Of a DNA stretch of 64,000 bases, positions 47,111 to 59,390 are shown in pieces (position 1 is the stretch's first letter; each line of letters begins with the position of its first letter). Made by a program: the position numbers and the translations under genes. This stretch comes from Lutjanus erythropterus (taxonomy: Eukaryota; Chordata; Actinopteri; Lutjaniformes; Lutjanidae), in NCBI GenBank assembly GCA_020091685.1, contig CM034607.1:5658130-5722129 (forward strand), read 5' to 3'. Under the pieces are notes generated by a model. It worked only from the letters and a program-made list of their open reading frames with translations. It was not told the DNA's origin and did not search any database.

Positions 47111-48444
47111 CTAATAAATTTAAATCTGGAGAGTACCATTTTTAGGCCAGGGCCTCTCATTTTCATGTTTCCTTTTTCAAAACATTCTGATTTTGTTCTG
47201 GTTCTATGATGCATATTGAACTTGGCCATAGCGCAATCTTCTTGTGATTAAGATTAATTGTGCTGCCGGACCAAGTAGTTTTGCTTCCTAAACCTAGCCA
47301 GTTATTATGTGCCTTTATTTTGAAAGTCTTCACCATCATTGCATGTTTATTCTTGCTAACTTGACTGTGGAGCCGTACATGTGCCAAACTGATGCTACAG
47401 TATCATAACTTGAATCGTAGGACCAATCTGCCGTATCTGATGAATCGGGAGTGAGAACGTGTTGGCTACATGCCGCTCTTTTGCTATGGTAAAAGGAGAA
47501 TATGTTACAGACCCCAAAAAGTCAGTGTTAACACCTAATGTGTCACACGTGGATGAAGCAGAGCTGTTACTGATCCCATAGATTTCCATTAATAGTGCTC
47601 ATCTAATCTCACCAGTCAATGTACTTTCACACTACAGAGGCAAAAAAAAGACTTTGACAATTTTGTCTGACTATGTGGTAAGACCTCTATAATCTTTCCT
47701 ACCCCTGTCATGACAGTCCTGTTTTCAACCATGAGCAATAATGACATATCAGACAGTGTGTCATTTCTCAACAGAGGCAAAGACTTTCAGGAAATGTGTC
47801 CCTGTCCGTCCACTGAGGCTCCACAGCTCCTTGAAGCATATTTAAATTCAGAGCCACCCTTACAGCTACCCTGATGTGATGGCTGGGTAAACAAAGCGAC
47901 AATAAACAATTACTGTTTATTAACTTTATTGAAGGTGTCCTGGATGACAGCTGAAAAGACAGTGAGGAGATGGGCAGTGTTTGCAGACTGCTGTTATTTT
48001 AACAGTGACACAGCAGCTACAGAGAAACCTGTCATCTTAGACGACGCAGCTCTATTTTTTTCTTGCGCTTTAAAATACAATTACAGCAAAAGTGGGATTT
48101 GGTTTTTGGTGAATATCAGCGCTGTGCATTTATGCTTGTCTGTCTCGCGTCTGTGAATTTGTACAAGGACATAAAAGAATGTCCCTTGAGAGGAGGCAAC
48201 AAAAATTGCATGTCATTGTAAGAAGAGGTTTCACACAACAAAACAATGGGTGAATGAAACTGAGAGCTCTCAAAATGTCAGACCAAAGTCATTTCTTTGA
48301 CATTTATTCAAACACAATATCCACTTGCTTTCATGGGATTTCTGTGGAATGGCATCAAGTGCCCTCGCTCACTATTTCATACCAAATTCTAACATTTGTA
48401 TACCTCTTTTAACTACCCTCAATTTCTGTAGAATTTCCTTGTTC
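47111..48444. other. unique sequence, no gene seen
   Basis: Repeat-free, with bases 47740-48180 somewhat less AT-rich. The 75-codon plus frame at 47929-48156 has no familiar motif. A few homeobox-like TTTATTAAC words occur, but such words are common in AT-rich DNA. Confidence 0.45.
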
Positions 48445-50557
48445 TTAAAGGGACAGTTTGGATTATTTAAGTGGGGTTGTATGAGGTACTCATCCATAGT
48501 TAGTGTATTACCCTCTGTCGAGTGCCTCGCCCCCAGTTTGGAGAAGCAGCAGGGGTACTGGTGTAGACAGGGTTAGCAACAAAACATATTTTAGCCACCT
48601 AATAAACCAAAACCAGATTTAAGTGTACACTATATTTAGAATATTTTCACCTGTTCTGATGGGAAACTGATGTTATATGAGCCAAATATTGCTCTCTCTC
48701 ATTTAACTAGACTCATTTCATCAAAAATAAACATTTTACCTTACAAAACACAAGAGTTGCTGGTCTACTGCTGCCTCAATTTGTTAGTTTATGCTGTGTG
48801 AATTTGGTGAATCTGAACTTACCTTTTAAAATTCAAAAGTCACAGAATAACACAACCAAACAACTCAGCATAGCCTGGCTTTCTTTGTATGAGCTCCCTT
48901 GACAAAACCTAAAACCTCAGTCAGAGATAGTGGGTGTCACGATGTTGGTTATCAACATTTTTCCTCCAGTATCTCTGTGCGTACACATAAAGAGGGGCGT
49001 TTAGAGCATCATTTGACTCTTCTTCTGCACAAAGAGGACCTGTTGTTTGGTGCCTATTTCGGTCAAGAGGAACAAGCCGATATTGTGAAAAGCTAAAAAA
49101 ACTACTGCAAAAAGCAGTAAAATTGCTGCAAATAAGGCAAAAGAGAAATGTTTTCAGAAAATGACTAATTTACCTAATGCACTTCTAATACCTGATGTTT
49201 ATTTGTAATGTGACAGAATTAAACTGTAAACTTGATACAGCATATTTAGACATGACATGATACTGGTTTTCGTACGAGCACTGTAAAACTAACTTGGCAG
49301 TAAATCAGGATCAAGCATAAAAACATCATTCAAGTGGATAGCTGATTTGCTGTATAACATTGTGAATGGGTCAGAAATGGGTCATTTATTTTCTGGATTA
49401 AATCATAAAATGACCGTGAGTTTTCATCAGAGCTCAAGGAAACATACGAAGCTACTTTGACAGCAAAACTCAAGCTGCAGTGTCAAACTTTTTGTTTACC
49501 TGTTTCAAATTAATTGAGAGAGTAAAGAGTTAAAAATTAATGCTGAATGTTCACCAGGTGAGTTAGAGTCTGTTTATGAGTTGTAAAAAAAAAATCACTA
49601 GTTATCTCATTGATGGCATAGATGTTCATAACATTTAAATTGAGTAATATGTCTGGCAATCTGGAGTCTGGCAGGAGCTAAGACAGGGAGTCTCTTAATT
49701 CAAACTCCAAAAGGCTGAACTTTAAATTGACAAACACTTGACAGTTATAAACAGCTGATCAGCTTATAATGGAGGACTCTTCCCTGCTTGTTATTGTCAG
49801 TTTTAGGTTACGCTTGCCTTGCACTCCTGCAGTGTTCCCAGCATTTTGGGAGGAGGGGGTGGGGGAAAACAACTTGCATCAAACGTAGATTTGGCTCCAG
49901 CTTGCTATTTGGACTGCTGTACTAATTTTTCCATGTGAAATTGCTACATAGTCTTCCTTTAATATGACCTGAAGCAAACAGGAAAAAATGATTATCTGCA
50001 TAACCAGCTGATGTCCAAAGGCAATGCAATGCATACAGTTTGCGCTGCTGTAATTACATTACACAACTTTATTCAGTGGAATTGCGAGTGTACAGCTCAG
50101 CAATTTTGCAAATATAACATTTTCTCTCTGCCAAGAATCTATATCGCTCATATAGAACATAGACAGGAAAAGAATTATTTAAAGAGTTGCATTATTTACA
50201 GCTGATTTTAGTCTGAAACTCTAAACATAACCTGCCCCGGACCAGACTATGAGTTCAGCGTAAGTTACCATGGCATTGTAGCCATGTTAAAAGAGAGCCA
50301 TCTTCATGACATTGAAGACTGTCTCACAGCAAGGTAAAGTGGTGAAAATATTCTCTATATAATGTACACTTAAAATGCTATTCATTTTTTTAGGTGTCAG
50401 TTTTACTGCTGACCCTGTCCGCAGCAGTGCATAACTTGGCTTCCTACACCAGTACCTCCTGCTGCTTCTACAAACTGGGCGTGTGACAGTCTGCAGAGGT
50501 TGATACACTGACTATGGATAACTAGCCCAATTCAAATAATCCAAAATATCTCTTTAA
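48445..50557. mobile_element. 2.1-kb family E TTAA-type element, carrying a nested insertion
   Basis: Left end TTAAAGGGACAGTTTGGATT (TTAA at 48445-48448) is inverted against CCAAAATATCTCTTTAA (TTAA at 50554-50557). The arms match in inverse orientation for about 250 bp. Examples are ATCCATAGTTAGTGTATTAC with its partner near 50500, GCCCCCAGTTTGGAGAAGCA with GCCCAGTTTGTAGAAGCA, GTACACTATATTTAGAATAT, and TATTTTCACC. The middle holds a family D element (49375-49962) and other AT-rich DNA. No transposase was recognised. Arm identity looks moderate, so the element is old. Confidence 0.7.
49375..49962 (+). mobile_element. family D TTAA-type element nested inside family E
   Basis: This matches 8330-8863 in the same orientation (ATTAAATCATAAAATGACCG, AATTAATGCTGAATGTTC, GAGTCTGTTTATGAGTTGTA, TTCATAACATTTAAATTGAG, GGAGTCTGGCAGGAGC, AAACAGCTGATCAGCTTA). 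It ends GAAATTGCTACATAG followed by CTTCCTTTAA, placing a TTAA at 49959-49962. The left limit is uncertain and may lie nearer 49255. Its position inside the arms of 48445-50557 means it inserted later. Confidence 0.65.
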
Positions 50558-50710
50558 ATGCTATAGATTAAATAAGAATCACACTCTGCCAAGAACAAAG
50601 AGAAAAAAACATGAACAAAATGGAGGAAAAATCTATTTTCCATGAGCTTTTTTATGGGCACTGCACAATGTCAGTGGGAGCTCTGAAATAATTTTCCACA
50701 TGCACGCCTA

Positions 50711-50716
50711 GCACGC

Positions 50717-50791
<75 letters not shown>
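50711..50791. repeat. long (CA)n microsatellite
   Basis: About 80 bp of CA with CG interruptions only at its left edge (GCACGCACACGCACAC). It explains the Cys-Val-rich minus-strand frame at 50671-50859. Confidence 0.97.
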
Positions 50792-50792
<1 letters not shown>

Positions 50793-51029
50793 CGGATTGG
50801 AAGCAGAGATGATAACAATACAACCCCACATTTCCTGACAGCCGTAGCAAATATATCAATTTTCCACTTGGCTTTTTTCTCTGGCCTTCTTATGAATTAA
50901 TTTCATAACCCCAGCATTAACAGCACAATAGACACTGTATACGTTCTATATGGGGCTTGTTTGATCATAATCTCCATCTTCATAGCCTGTTTATAGACTT
51001 AAAGCCTACTGTATCTGTCTTCATGTTCA

Positions 51030-51300
51030 TAAGTGCAGGGGTTCATTAACATTTGGCAGCGATGTAGCTGCAGCTCGGGCGGACTGCTTTGATGGATGTC
51101 TCCGCTGTTAATTGACGCATTGGGATTTAGCGCGAGAGGGAATCTGCCCCCCTCCGGGCTCCGAGGGGTCAAAAATTGAACTTCATTTTCAGCCAGGAAA
51201 CCTAATAGCTCTCGCAAATGATCTCTGGAATTTTTATATCCCCGAATGTTAATTAAATTGGATGCTGCTACCAGCGTGGTTAACCTGCTTTAAATAACTC
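51030..51300. other. strong candidate conserved non-coding element
   Basis: This is repeat-free, contains several CpGs where the window is CpG-poor, and combines homeobox-type cores with GC-rich words: CGCTGTTAATTGACGCATTG, GGATTTAGCGCGAGAGGG, TCGCAAATGATCTCTGGAAT, CGAATGTTAATTAAATTGG. AT- and GC-rich words mixed in a short non-repetitive block are typical of vertebrate developmental enhancers. The 72-codon minus frame at 50999-51217 covers part of it but has no known motif. Conservation itself cannot be seen from one sequence. Confidence 0.4.
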
Positions 51301-52160
51301 TTGAAAAGAGTGAATGTAAGTGTTATGAAGGATGATGGCTGAGGTGATGCAGCTGGGAGGAGACTCCAGCTCAGGCTGAATCAAGTGGCTGTTATTGCTC
51401 AGTGATTTGCTTGTCATTCCTCTGTTACAATGACCTCAATACCAAGAGCATACTTAATATTCAGTGCTCACTTTGTTGTACAGATTCTGTGTATAGTAGG
51501 CATATCTGTATTTCATGGTTACACGCTCTACAACCACAGCTCAGATATATGACCTTCATAAATATTCATCACTCTCCTGTACAATGAACAAAATAGAAAC
51601 TTAGTAGAATATTCACTGATAGATTAAATCAGAAAAAGTATCACGAGGAAAAAACTGCTTTACTGTAACTCCCGTACATACTGATGAATTGATCAAAGAA
51701 CCCCCAGCAGCATAACAATCAATATTTTATCTTCTCAGTTGATGTTTGATCAGACTCCCTTATTAAGGAAAACAGCAGAAATAGCAATAACATAAAAATG
51801 TTAATGGATAAGATAGTTATATTCTACAATTTTCATTTTGACAACAAATCCCACTTGCAGCCCCAAACCAACAATATCTGTGTCGTATTGACAAGTACAG
51901 CATGTGTATCCAAAGCTTGATATAGCTTCTCTCTCTGTGCTACAGAGCTCAACTGTTGTCCAAAACCTATTAAAAATACATTGATGAGTCACACTGTTGC
52001 TCTGGGTGACATGCTCCTTCATTACCACGAACAAACACACATGGATTTTATTTTGACTCAGTCCCACAGACACAGTTCTGCTACCAGAAATACTCACCGG
52101 ACACAAAGTGTGTATTGATCCTCAACTGAATATAGTATATATTGCATAATATAATAAAAT
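51301..52160. other. unique sequence, no gene seen
   Basis: AT-rich. The 101-codon minus frame at 51801-52106 shows no motif I recognise. Confidence 0.5.
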
Positions 52161-52290
52161 TACTTGGTTTGATTCAGGCAGCAAAACTACTTGGTTTGGT
52201 TTACGCAACAAAACGTCGGTTTAGGTTTATGCAAAACAACTACTTGGTTAGAGGCAAAAAAAACTACCTGGTTAGGTTTAGGAACAGATC
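52161..52290. repeat. minisatellite of ACTTGGTTAGGTTTAGGCA-like units
   Basis: About five imperfect units of 24 to 28 bp, each like TACTTGGTTTGGTTTACGCA followed by ACAAAAC. The other strand reads AACCTAACCAAGTAG, a motif of a common fish repeat. Units have drifted, so the array is not recent. Confidence 0.75.
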
Positions 52291-52346
52291 ATAGTTTGGG
52301 TTTCAATAAGTGCATTACTTATATAAATTCATGTACATAATGTAAC

Positions 52347-52629
52347 TTAACGGTTCAGTGTGTGAGGTTTACAGAGGTTTACTGGCAGACTGTGGCAGGA
52401 ATGGAATATAATATTCACAAACATGTTCGTGTATAATCACAATGAAAATGAATAAGAATGTTGCCTTGTGTCTGCAGTAGCCCAGAATGGACAAACCAAA
52501 CTAGATACAGCCTTTTGTGTATTGCACAAGTCCCGTGGTCACTGCAAGTTTGACTACATGCTTTGGAAGAGAGTGAGATGAAGTGTTGGCAATTAGAAGT
52601 TACTAAATCATACACATTTATCCTCTAAA
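52347..52629. mobile_element. TTAA-type 'CAGTGTGTAGG' element
   Basis: Left end TTAACGGTTCAGTGTGTGAG. The right end, TACTAAATCATACACATTTA then TCCTCTAAA, is a worn inverse of the family terminus TTAAAGGTACAGTGTGTAGG. The inner words ATGGAATATAATATTCAC, GTGTATAATCAC and CAGTAGCCCAGAATGGACAA belong to a very common fish element. About 283 bp, shorter than usual, no coding capacity. Confidence 0.75.
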
Positions 52630-55340
52630 AAGAAACAACAGTTTCACACGGGACACACTCACTGGTCTCCTGGGTGAAAGTCCTGTGTTGGTTTGACCCA
52701 TCCATCCACCCCACCTGCTCAATATGCAGATTTTATACTACATCACCTGACTTTGGCAGCTTGTCAAATCATAACAGTCCAGAGTTACGTAGTATCTGTC
52801 ATCGTTTGAAACCACAAACCAGGCTACTGAATTTGACTTGTTGAGAATAACAGCAGGCTGAAAAAAATACAGTGACCAGCTGTTACAGGAAATTACTGAG
52901 CCTTTTATGAAATGAAACTACATGTTTGCAAGATATTTTTAAAGACGGACATCTTCAGTAGTGTTCCGTCAGGCTGAATGCCACAAATAAGAAAACACAA
53001 AAAGAGACAGACTAACACTGTTTGTTCTTTAGTCTTTTCATCTGATTTGTTGACAGTCAGAACGACAGAATAACACAAGTCTTATCCTTTAACAAACGAC
53101 AAGAGCAAATACTGCAGAGATGGCTCAATTCAACAACAGGTGTTTATAATCACATCAAATACATGGAAATGAAGACAAGAAAAATGACAAGAGCTGATTG
53201 TGGTCAGAGATAATGAGTTATGAGAGGAGCCAACACAATTTCATATAAAGTTGCTGACAGTCATCGAGGTCCAAAGACTAATTTAAAATTCGCTCAAAAA
53301 CAAAATATGCTTAGTGTTTGAGGTTTGAGGTCAAACAGAAGTTACTTAGCAACAAAACAGATAAATGTGCAAACATGAGCTAATATTCAATTTCATTCAA
53401 ATGAAATTGATTGGCTTTGGATCCGTTCCATTATAATGAACTTGATTGTCCAATATCAGTTACGTTGATACTGGACAAGTCTGCAGCACATTATTTAGGT
53501 CCAATGCAAATATCAATAGCAGGAATGTTTGCAGAAACCTTCTCATGTAGCGAAGCCAAAAGAAAGGGTGAGGAGCTTGGGGCGGTGTTTGGGCGAGCAG
53601 GACATCCAACTTTCATGTGTGAGACCAGGGTTTGCATTCATAATCCAGCACTTAAACTTTGCTTTTTAAATTTTTTATCTTTCCATAACCTTAAAGAAAA
53701 AGTTTTTGAGAAATACACCTTTTGCTTTCTTGAAGAGAGTTGGAAAAGTTTGCCAAGAACAGTTGCCAGGCAACTTGCAGCCACCTGTAAAATAGCAAAT
53801 TGTCATTTTTTCTCTTTACTAGTTAAACAAACAAATGACATTTAGAGGTGCTGATTGTCATATTTTGTTACCTATGGACAAGGCCAAGCTTGCTGTTTTC
53901 CTGTATCGAGCCAGTTACTTAATATAGCTTCATATGTAGAATATGAATAGAGTGTAAGAGGTAGTGATCTTCTCATGTAACTCTCAACAAGAAAGTAAAT
54001 GAGTTTGTTCCCCACAACATCACACTTAGCCCTCCTCTTCTCTCCCTAACCTTTACCACACTGTAGTTGTGGTATGTAGATATTGTGCTGTTGGGAGAAT
54101 TTAAAATTATTGCCATTACATGTAGCCTAATTAAGAGTTTTGCAGAATCAGTGAACGAATCAGAGTCAACCAATATCAGTCTTTTTGCCTGCTAGCTTTG
54201 GGAGCCTGATCAATACATATGCATGTCAATGTCTCTGTCAGATTAAGATATATTCTGCACAGTGATGACATTTCTGCCTGAGGGATGCAAAAGAGAGGGG
54301 TCCAAAATCCATCCTTCCTCTTGGAAGCATTAATGTGTATTACCTTTCATTATTTCTCGTGAGCATTGTTGGAAGGAACTTTGTCACCAAAAACATGAAA
54401 CTAATTTTCTGTGGATGATGAATGTATGAATATCCACGGCAAATCTCATGGCAGCCGGTTTCATTGACCAGTAGCTTAGCTGTTAAACAGGATTGACAGC
54501 TCAACCAAATAACTGATTATATCGTCATGCCTTAAATGAACATCATTCTACAGTAAGTCATTATTAATTCCAGATAGGGATTGCTGTCTGCCACCAAGCC
54601 TTTATTCAAACTATAATTTTGAATTCTACAATGGCTTGCATTTTAAAAGCTTTGGAAAGATTGTGGACATGGTTAAAAACAACTGATTGCATACGCACTA
54701 ATTTTCAACTATTATTCCATATTTAACAGCATATTTCATTTTAGGCCTTATTCTGAATGTAGTGCTCTGTAAAGACATCTGGGATATGCCGATATTCGGG
54801 CTTTAGGAGCATTCTTTGGACATACGTACAGCACATTTGGGGTATTGTTTGGATCTTTTTGTACCACGGCTTGTGACACACAGCCTCTTGTTCATTTACA
54901 GTCAGCTCTATGTGTCACCAAAACAAACTATACGTTTACATGGCTGGGCTAGAGATTCATACACAAAAGAAAAGCCTGCGTTTCTGATTGGAAGGAGAAA
55001 CAAACCTATTTTCAGACGTAATGAAAGAATTGGACATCAGTAGATATGTGCAAATATTGCAACGTCAACCTTTTCAGGAATGTGGCTGAATGAATGAAAG
55101 GGAGAGACTGTGTTTGTGTGGTTGTTTGATGCAAAAAGGTAAAATGGCTCCAGCTGTTCTACTTTTCCATAATTGTATGTATCACTGCATCTAAACAGTT
55201 ATATTTGTGAAATATTAATTTTCACTGGCATTAAAAGTCAGGCGACATTATTCTAGAGGAACAAAATCCATGGTGAAAATACATTACACATTATACACAA
55301 CTATATCATCATAAATATAGCTAGATTGGCTATAATAATA
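52630..55340. other. unique and repeat-like sequence; longest chance frame
   Basis: A 24-bp palindrome with a 2-nt centre (TCAATTTCATT CA AATGAAATTGA) lies at 53387-53410. The longest open frame of the window, 53411-53845, begins directly after it, but its first codon is TTG and a stop lies just upstream. The peptide has no known motif. Its 3' half resembles a fish repeat with phrases like GTTGCCAGGCAACTTGCAGC. Not accepted as a gene. The rest of the stretch shows nothing recognisable. Confidence 0.45.
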
Positions 55341-55414
55341 TCTAATCTGATACAGTGTGTTAAATGATTTAATTTTAATTCTTGGCAAACTGCACTGTAA
55401 AAGAAACTATATTT

Positions 55415-55675
55415 GTGAAGATTTGTAAATGAACATTTGAAGGGTCAGAACTGTTCTTTGTTTATGTTGTAATAGTGATGTCAGTTGGATTTGGTTCGGT
55501 CAGAGCTGTGGGATATTAAATCATCTGTCTTTGCTCCCTACATCTGAGCCAGGTGAACATAAACTGTAGGTTATATGAGCTTATTTTTAAAATACAAAAG
55601 TATGAAATTATTGCTTATCTTACCCGTATTGGCCATGAGAAGCAGGTAAATATTGGTTACGGTGTCGACAAAATT
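55415..55675 (+). repeat. family F element, right part
   Basis: This shares GGGTCAGAACTGTTCTTTGT, TTGTAATAGTGATGTCAGTT, GGATATTAAATCATCTGTCT and TTTGCTCCCTAC with 62293-62560, in the same orientation. It then continues with TAAACTGTAGGTTATATGAG and GAGAAGCAGGTAAATATTGG, the distal part of the same fish repeat. The left end is lost. Confidence 0.68.
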
Positions 55676-55829
55676 TGGACCATTAGCACCCCGGTGCTAA
55701 TTTGCCATTTTCAGTGTGTAGGCTGCTAGCTCAGAGGTGGTTGCATGAGGACAGGAATTTTGAAAATGCAGATGGCAAGCTTATACCCACAGTCTACATC
55801 CGGTGAGTCAGACAAACAATACATCAGAC

Positions 55830-56080
55830 AGAAAAACACAGGGACAGCTGTTTGCTTCCAGATTCCAACTGAGAGTCAGCCTTGTGTGACCACCATTGTT
55901 TCCTAAACTTAACCATGTGTTTGTTATTTTAACCACGACCACAAAGGTCCCCTAATCTGAAGGTTGTAAACCAAACTTTCCCTAAACCTAACAAACTAAT
56001 TTCTGTGCCTAAAACTAGTCACACCTTACCCATAGTCTTGTCACATCATGCAAGATTTATTGTTTAACAGTAATTTGTGT
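55830..56080. repeat. AACCTAACA/TTAACCA-rich repeat fragment
   Basis: CCTAAACTTAACCATGTGTT, CCCTAAACCTAACAAACT and CCTAAAACTAGTCACACC are spaced like the AACCTAACC-bearing fish repeat also seen at 43030 and, inverted, at 52161. No ends resolved. Confidence 0.4.
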
Positions 56081-56469
56081 TGTTTTTTGAGGGTACAAAC
56101 TAATGAGGTTGTCCTGCTGATAGGGACGTCAGATCAGATACAGCCTCTGTGTCATGCACACATGATCTATATAGTCCTTTAATTAGGAAGACTTCTTCTC
56201 CTACACTAGTAGTAGAGTGATGAATTCACTTTTTAACCTTTATCTGCTGATCATTATATATATTCTTTTTTTGGTCTTATATAAGACAAACAAACACTGT
56301 GTTTTCAGAGTCATTAAGTCATGTTTATTATAATAGGTGAATTCTGTTTTCAACCAACTTTTTTATTATCTTTTGATTAGATATCAGAGTGTATTACTTT
56401 GTGTGTCGCTGCAAGCTTCAACGTTCCTGGCATGCTTTTGTGAAACAGTCTACAGTAATTTCCTTGGCT

Positions 56470-57330
56470 GTGCAATATCTCACAACTGCAGAGTGGCTCC
56501 AACACAACTTCTTAGCGCAATTAACAGCTGATAACAGATAATTAAAGTTGCCATTGTTTGTGTGAAATGGCAAATTTGCCAAGGCTGTGAGGAAATATCC
56601 ATCTCTCTATATTTATCTGCAGCCAACAGTCGATTACATTTTTTTGTTAGATGCAAAACTAATTCACATTTGGAGATAAAAAAAATTGTTTGGCCTTTTG
56701 TTTCTTGGTGCACACACTATTGTGGAACTTCTTTCCAGTATTTTGTTGTTTTTATTTTGGAATATTTTAATAAGCGACCAAGAGATAACCGATGTCGAAT
56801 TGAAGATAAACAGGTTAATGCTTGTGCCAGAGTCCATTTGTAGCAAGTTCTCCCCAACAAACAAATAAAAGAACAAACTCACAGGGCTCTTATTGTTAAA
56901 TTTGGAAGGCTTGAAGTGATGCGCCATTTGTTCTCACTTTTGTTCTTGTTGAATGTTTAATTTGGAAACGCTTCTGGGACGGAGGTCGGATGAACAAGTG
57001 CTACAAAGCTGATATCACAGGTGACAGTATATTTCAGCATGCACACAGGACTGTTAATTTACATTCAAATCAACACTACAACTCACGAGAAATGTGTTTG
57101 CTTTGCAGCAGATTCATAATCCTTCTGTGCACCAACAATTCCCCAACTTCCCCGTCAAAGCCAAGAAAGAGCTGAAAAAAAGCAGAAGCACTTTCTGCCT
57201 TTGAAAAAGCAGAATAATCACCCTCTGCCTCCCTCATTTGCCTCAGCTAAGAACACATCCAAGCAAGCATTAGATCCCATCTGTTCATTTATACGCAGTA
57301 GTCATTCTATATAATTTATACAGGTCTTAT
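56470..57330. other. candidate conserved non-coding stretch
   Basis: About 860 bp free of known repeats and rich in short regulatory-looking words: TTAGCGCAATTAACAGC, GATAACAGATAATTAAAG, TTGCCATTGTTTGTGTG, AATATTTTAATAAGCG and CTGTTAATTTACATTC. Five short frames overlap on both strands between 56480 and 56927, and none is familiar. The balance of evidence is non-coding. Function is inference only. Confidence 0.3.
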
Positions 57331-58500
57331 CCCTGTAAACTATCCACATATTGTTCCCTTATTAGTTTTGCTGGGATTGTGTAATGAAGCACCAAAGGTT
57401 TCCATTATGATTCAGTCGACATGCCTGCAGGCACACTGTCTCTGGATACTCTCTCTCTCTTGATTGCCTCAACTCCCACCAAGTTGTTTTGTCTTTCAAG
57501 AGGAATAATGTATTGATCTGCAACAAATGAGACAGAATTCAAGGTTAATGAGAACGTAAACAGCTCTTAAAGGACTGCTGCAGTGACAGTGATCGCTTCC
57601 CCCTAATGTTATGATGCTTCACGTCTGTGTGAAAAATATTGTGACAACACACCCTGTGAGAAACCTTGTTTTTTTTGACTCTTGCTCATGTGCATATTTG
57701 ATTGAAAGAAAAAAATCATGTAGTTTCACATTGCCCTAAAGTGTGTAATATTAAATAAGACAAAATAAAGTAATCATGTGAATAAATAGTATGAAATATG
57801 TATTTTAAATCATTTTTAAGTGGCTCAACTTAAAAACCTAATTTCTCCTCCTTCCTTACAAATGTGAAATAATTGGTCATCTTTAACACAAGTCATCTTT
57901 GAGATATGAAACAAACATAAAATGAACTGAGTTAAGTGCACTGAACTGAAGTTTAATGAACTTAAGATTTTAAGTTGAATCAACAACTGTTCACAGCCAC
58001 TAACAGTTAGGGCTGGGCCGTGTCGGCAGAGGTATTTTAAGAGCATTTGATGTGCAAAACGGGAATAACTAGAGGATAGAGTACAGATCCCTGTGAGGCA
58101 ACAGATGGTGAAGCATCGACTGCAATGCCAGTGCAACTGTCAGATACAACCAGTGGAGACTGTGTCAAGGTGACACAAGATTTTAAACAAGTGTCCAAAA
58201 ATTTGTTTAGTGAGGTCACTGTGACCTTTTATTTTTTATTATTTATATATATAAATTTTTAATTTCAATACGACATTTTAAAGTCTATTCATATCATAAT
58301 GGAATTGTGACACTAGCTGTATGTCACATTTTAATTTATAGTGTATTTTTTCATACAGTCACTTTTCATGTAATTTATTTATTAATTTATGTAATATGAA
58401 ACACTTGGGGGCTCAATCTACTGTATTTGGTGAGCTTCTTTCAGAAATAATCAAATTTGTGTTACGTTCATTATGTTTTGTTGATGCTACAATTCCAGCA
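57331..58500. other. unique sequence, no gene seen
   Basis: The minus frame of 103 codons at 57825-58136 has no recognisable motif. AAGTTGAATCAACAAC and related words near 57970 are simple AT-rich sequence. Confidence 0.5.
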
Positions 58501-58504
58501 TAGG

Positions 58505-58640
58505 TAAGGCAACTTTATTTCTAAAAGACATTTTATTCACAAAGTCATTCAGAGAGATTTGCATACAACTCTTAAAGCTTAAGCAAAACAAAATGAAACA
58601 GTCTAGAAAATAAAACCCAGGAAACATCTCACAGGAAAGC
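58505..58640 (+). repeat. weak relative of the 2240 repeat
   Basis: AAGGCAACTTTATTTCTAAA, ACATTTTATTCACAAAGTCA and an A-rich end recall the 'AACTTTATTTATATAGCAC' repeat group. Strongly decayed. Confidence 0.35.
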
Positions 58641-59390
58641 TGACAAAGTCAAATCTATTGTACGCATCTAAAAATAGTTTAGGATATTTGTCAACATACT
58701 GTGTATGTAAAGTTGAGTATGTAGGATCACATATTTACATTAATCAAATATAACATCCTTACTTTGGTTTGACAAACAGGTATCAAAAGTACCCAGAACG
58801 CTGATACTGTCAATTTTTATTCACCAACAATATTAAAAGTCCCACCAGAAGCTCCTAGGAACTGAATTGTCCTTACATACAGTATGTTGGAGGGAACTCA
58901 AAAGATTTTTGGATTATTAAAGCCTTTAGCAGTGGTAAAAATGTGAAATATGTCATAACAGTGTGTGAAACACTTAAAAAGAATTGTAATCTTTAATTGT
59001 TTGACATGTACATGAAAATAAACTGCTTACATTTAGATGGACATAAAGAGATGGCCATTTCCCACATTTGCAAAGTTATGCCAGAGGACAAAAGGTTCTG
59101 TGAGTGAACTTTTGTGAGAGAATAAAAAAGTAGGTTTCTTTTTGGAACTTCTGTCTAAAACCGGTTCCTCCATGTCGCCTCCGGGGCTCTGTAGAATTTC
59201 AACCTGGTTTAAAAGTCAGCAGGTCACCAAAGAGATCAGGAATAATCCTCTCTTGACAGTTAATTTTATGGAAATCTGACCAGTACTTGTTAAAATATCC
59301 TGTTCTGGACAAGGTGGACACTGTACTGTTCTGTGGTATAAAATAACCTACGTGTCCTAATGCATCATGATAAGTTCTGTTTGATTCCAA
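58641..59390. other. unique sequence, no gene seen
   Basis: No repeat or coding sequence recognised before the Tc1/mariner terminal repeat at about 59391. Confidence 0.5.

Noticed and set aside
53411-53845. Longest open frame (144 codons) as a gene
   Set aside because: The first codon is TTG with a stop immediately before it, the peptide has no known motif, and the second half resembles a dispersed fish repeat.
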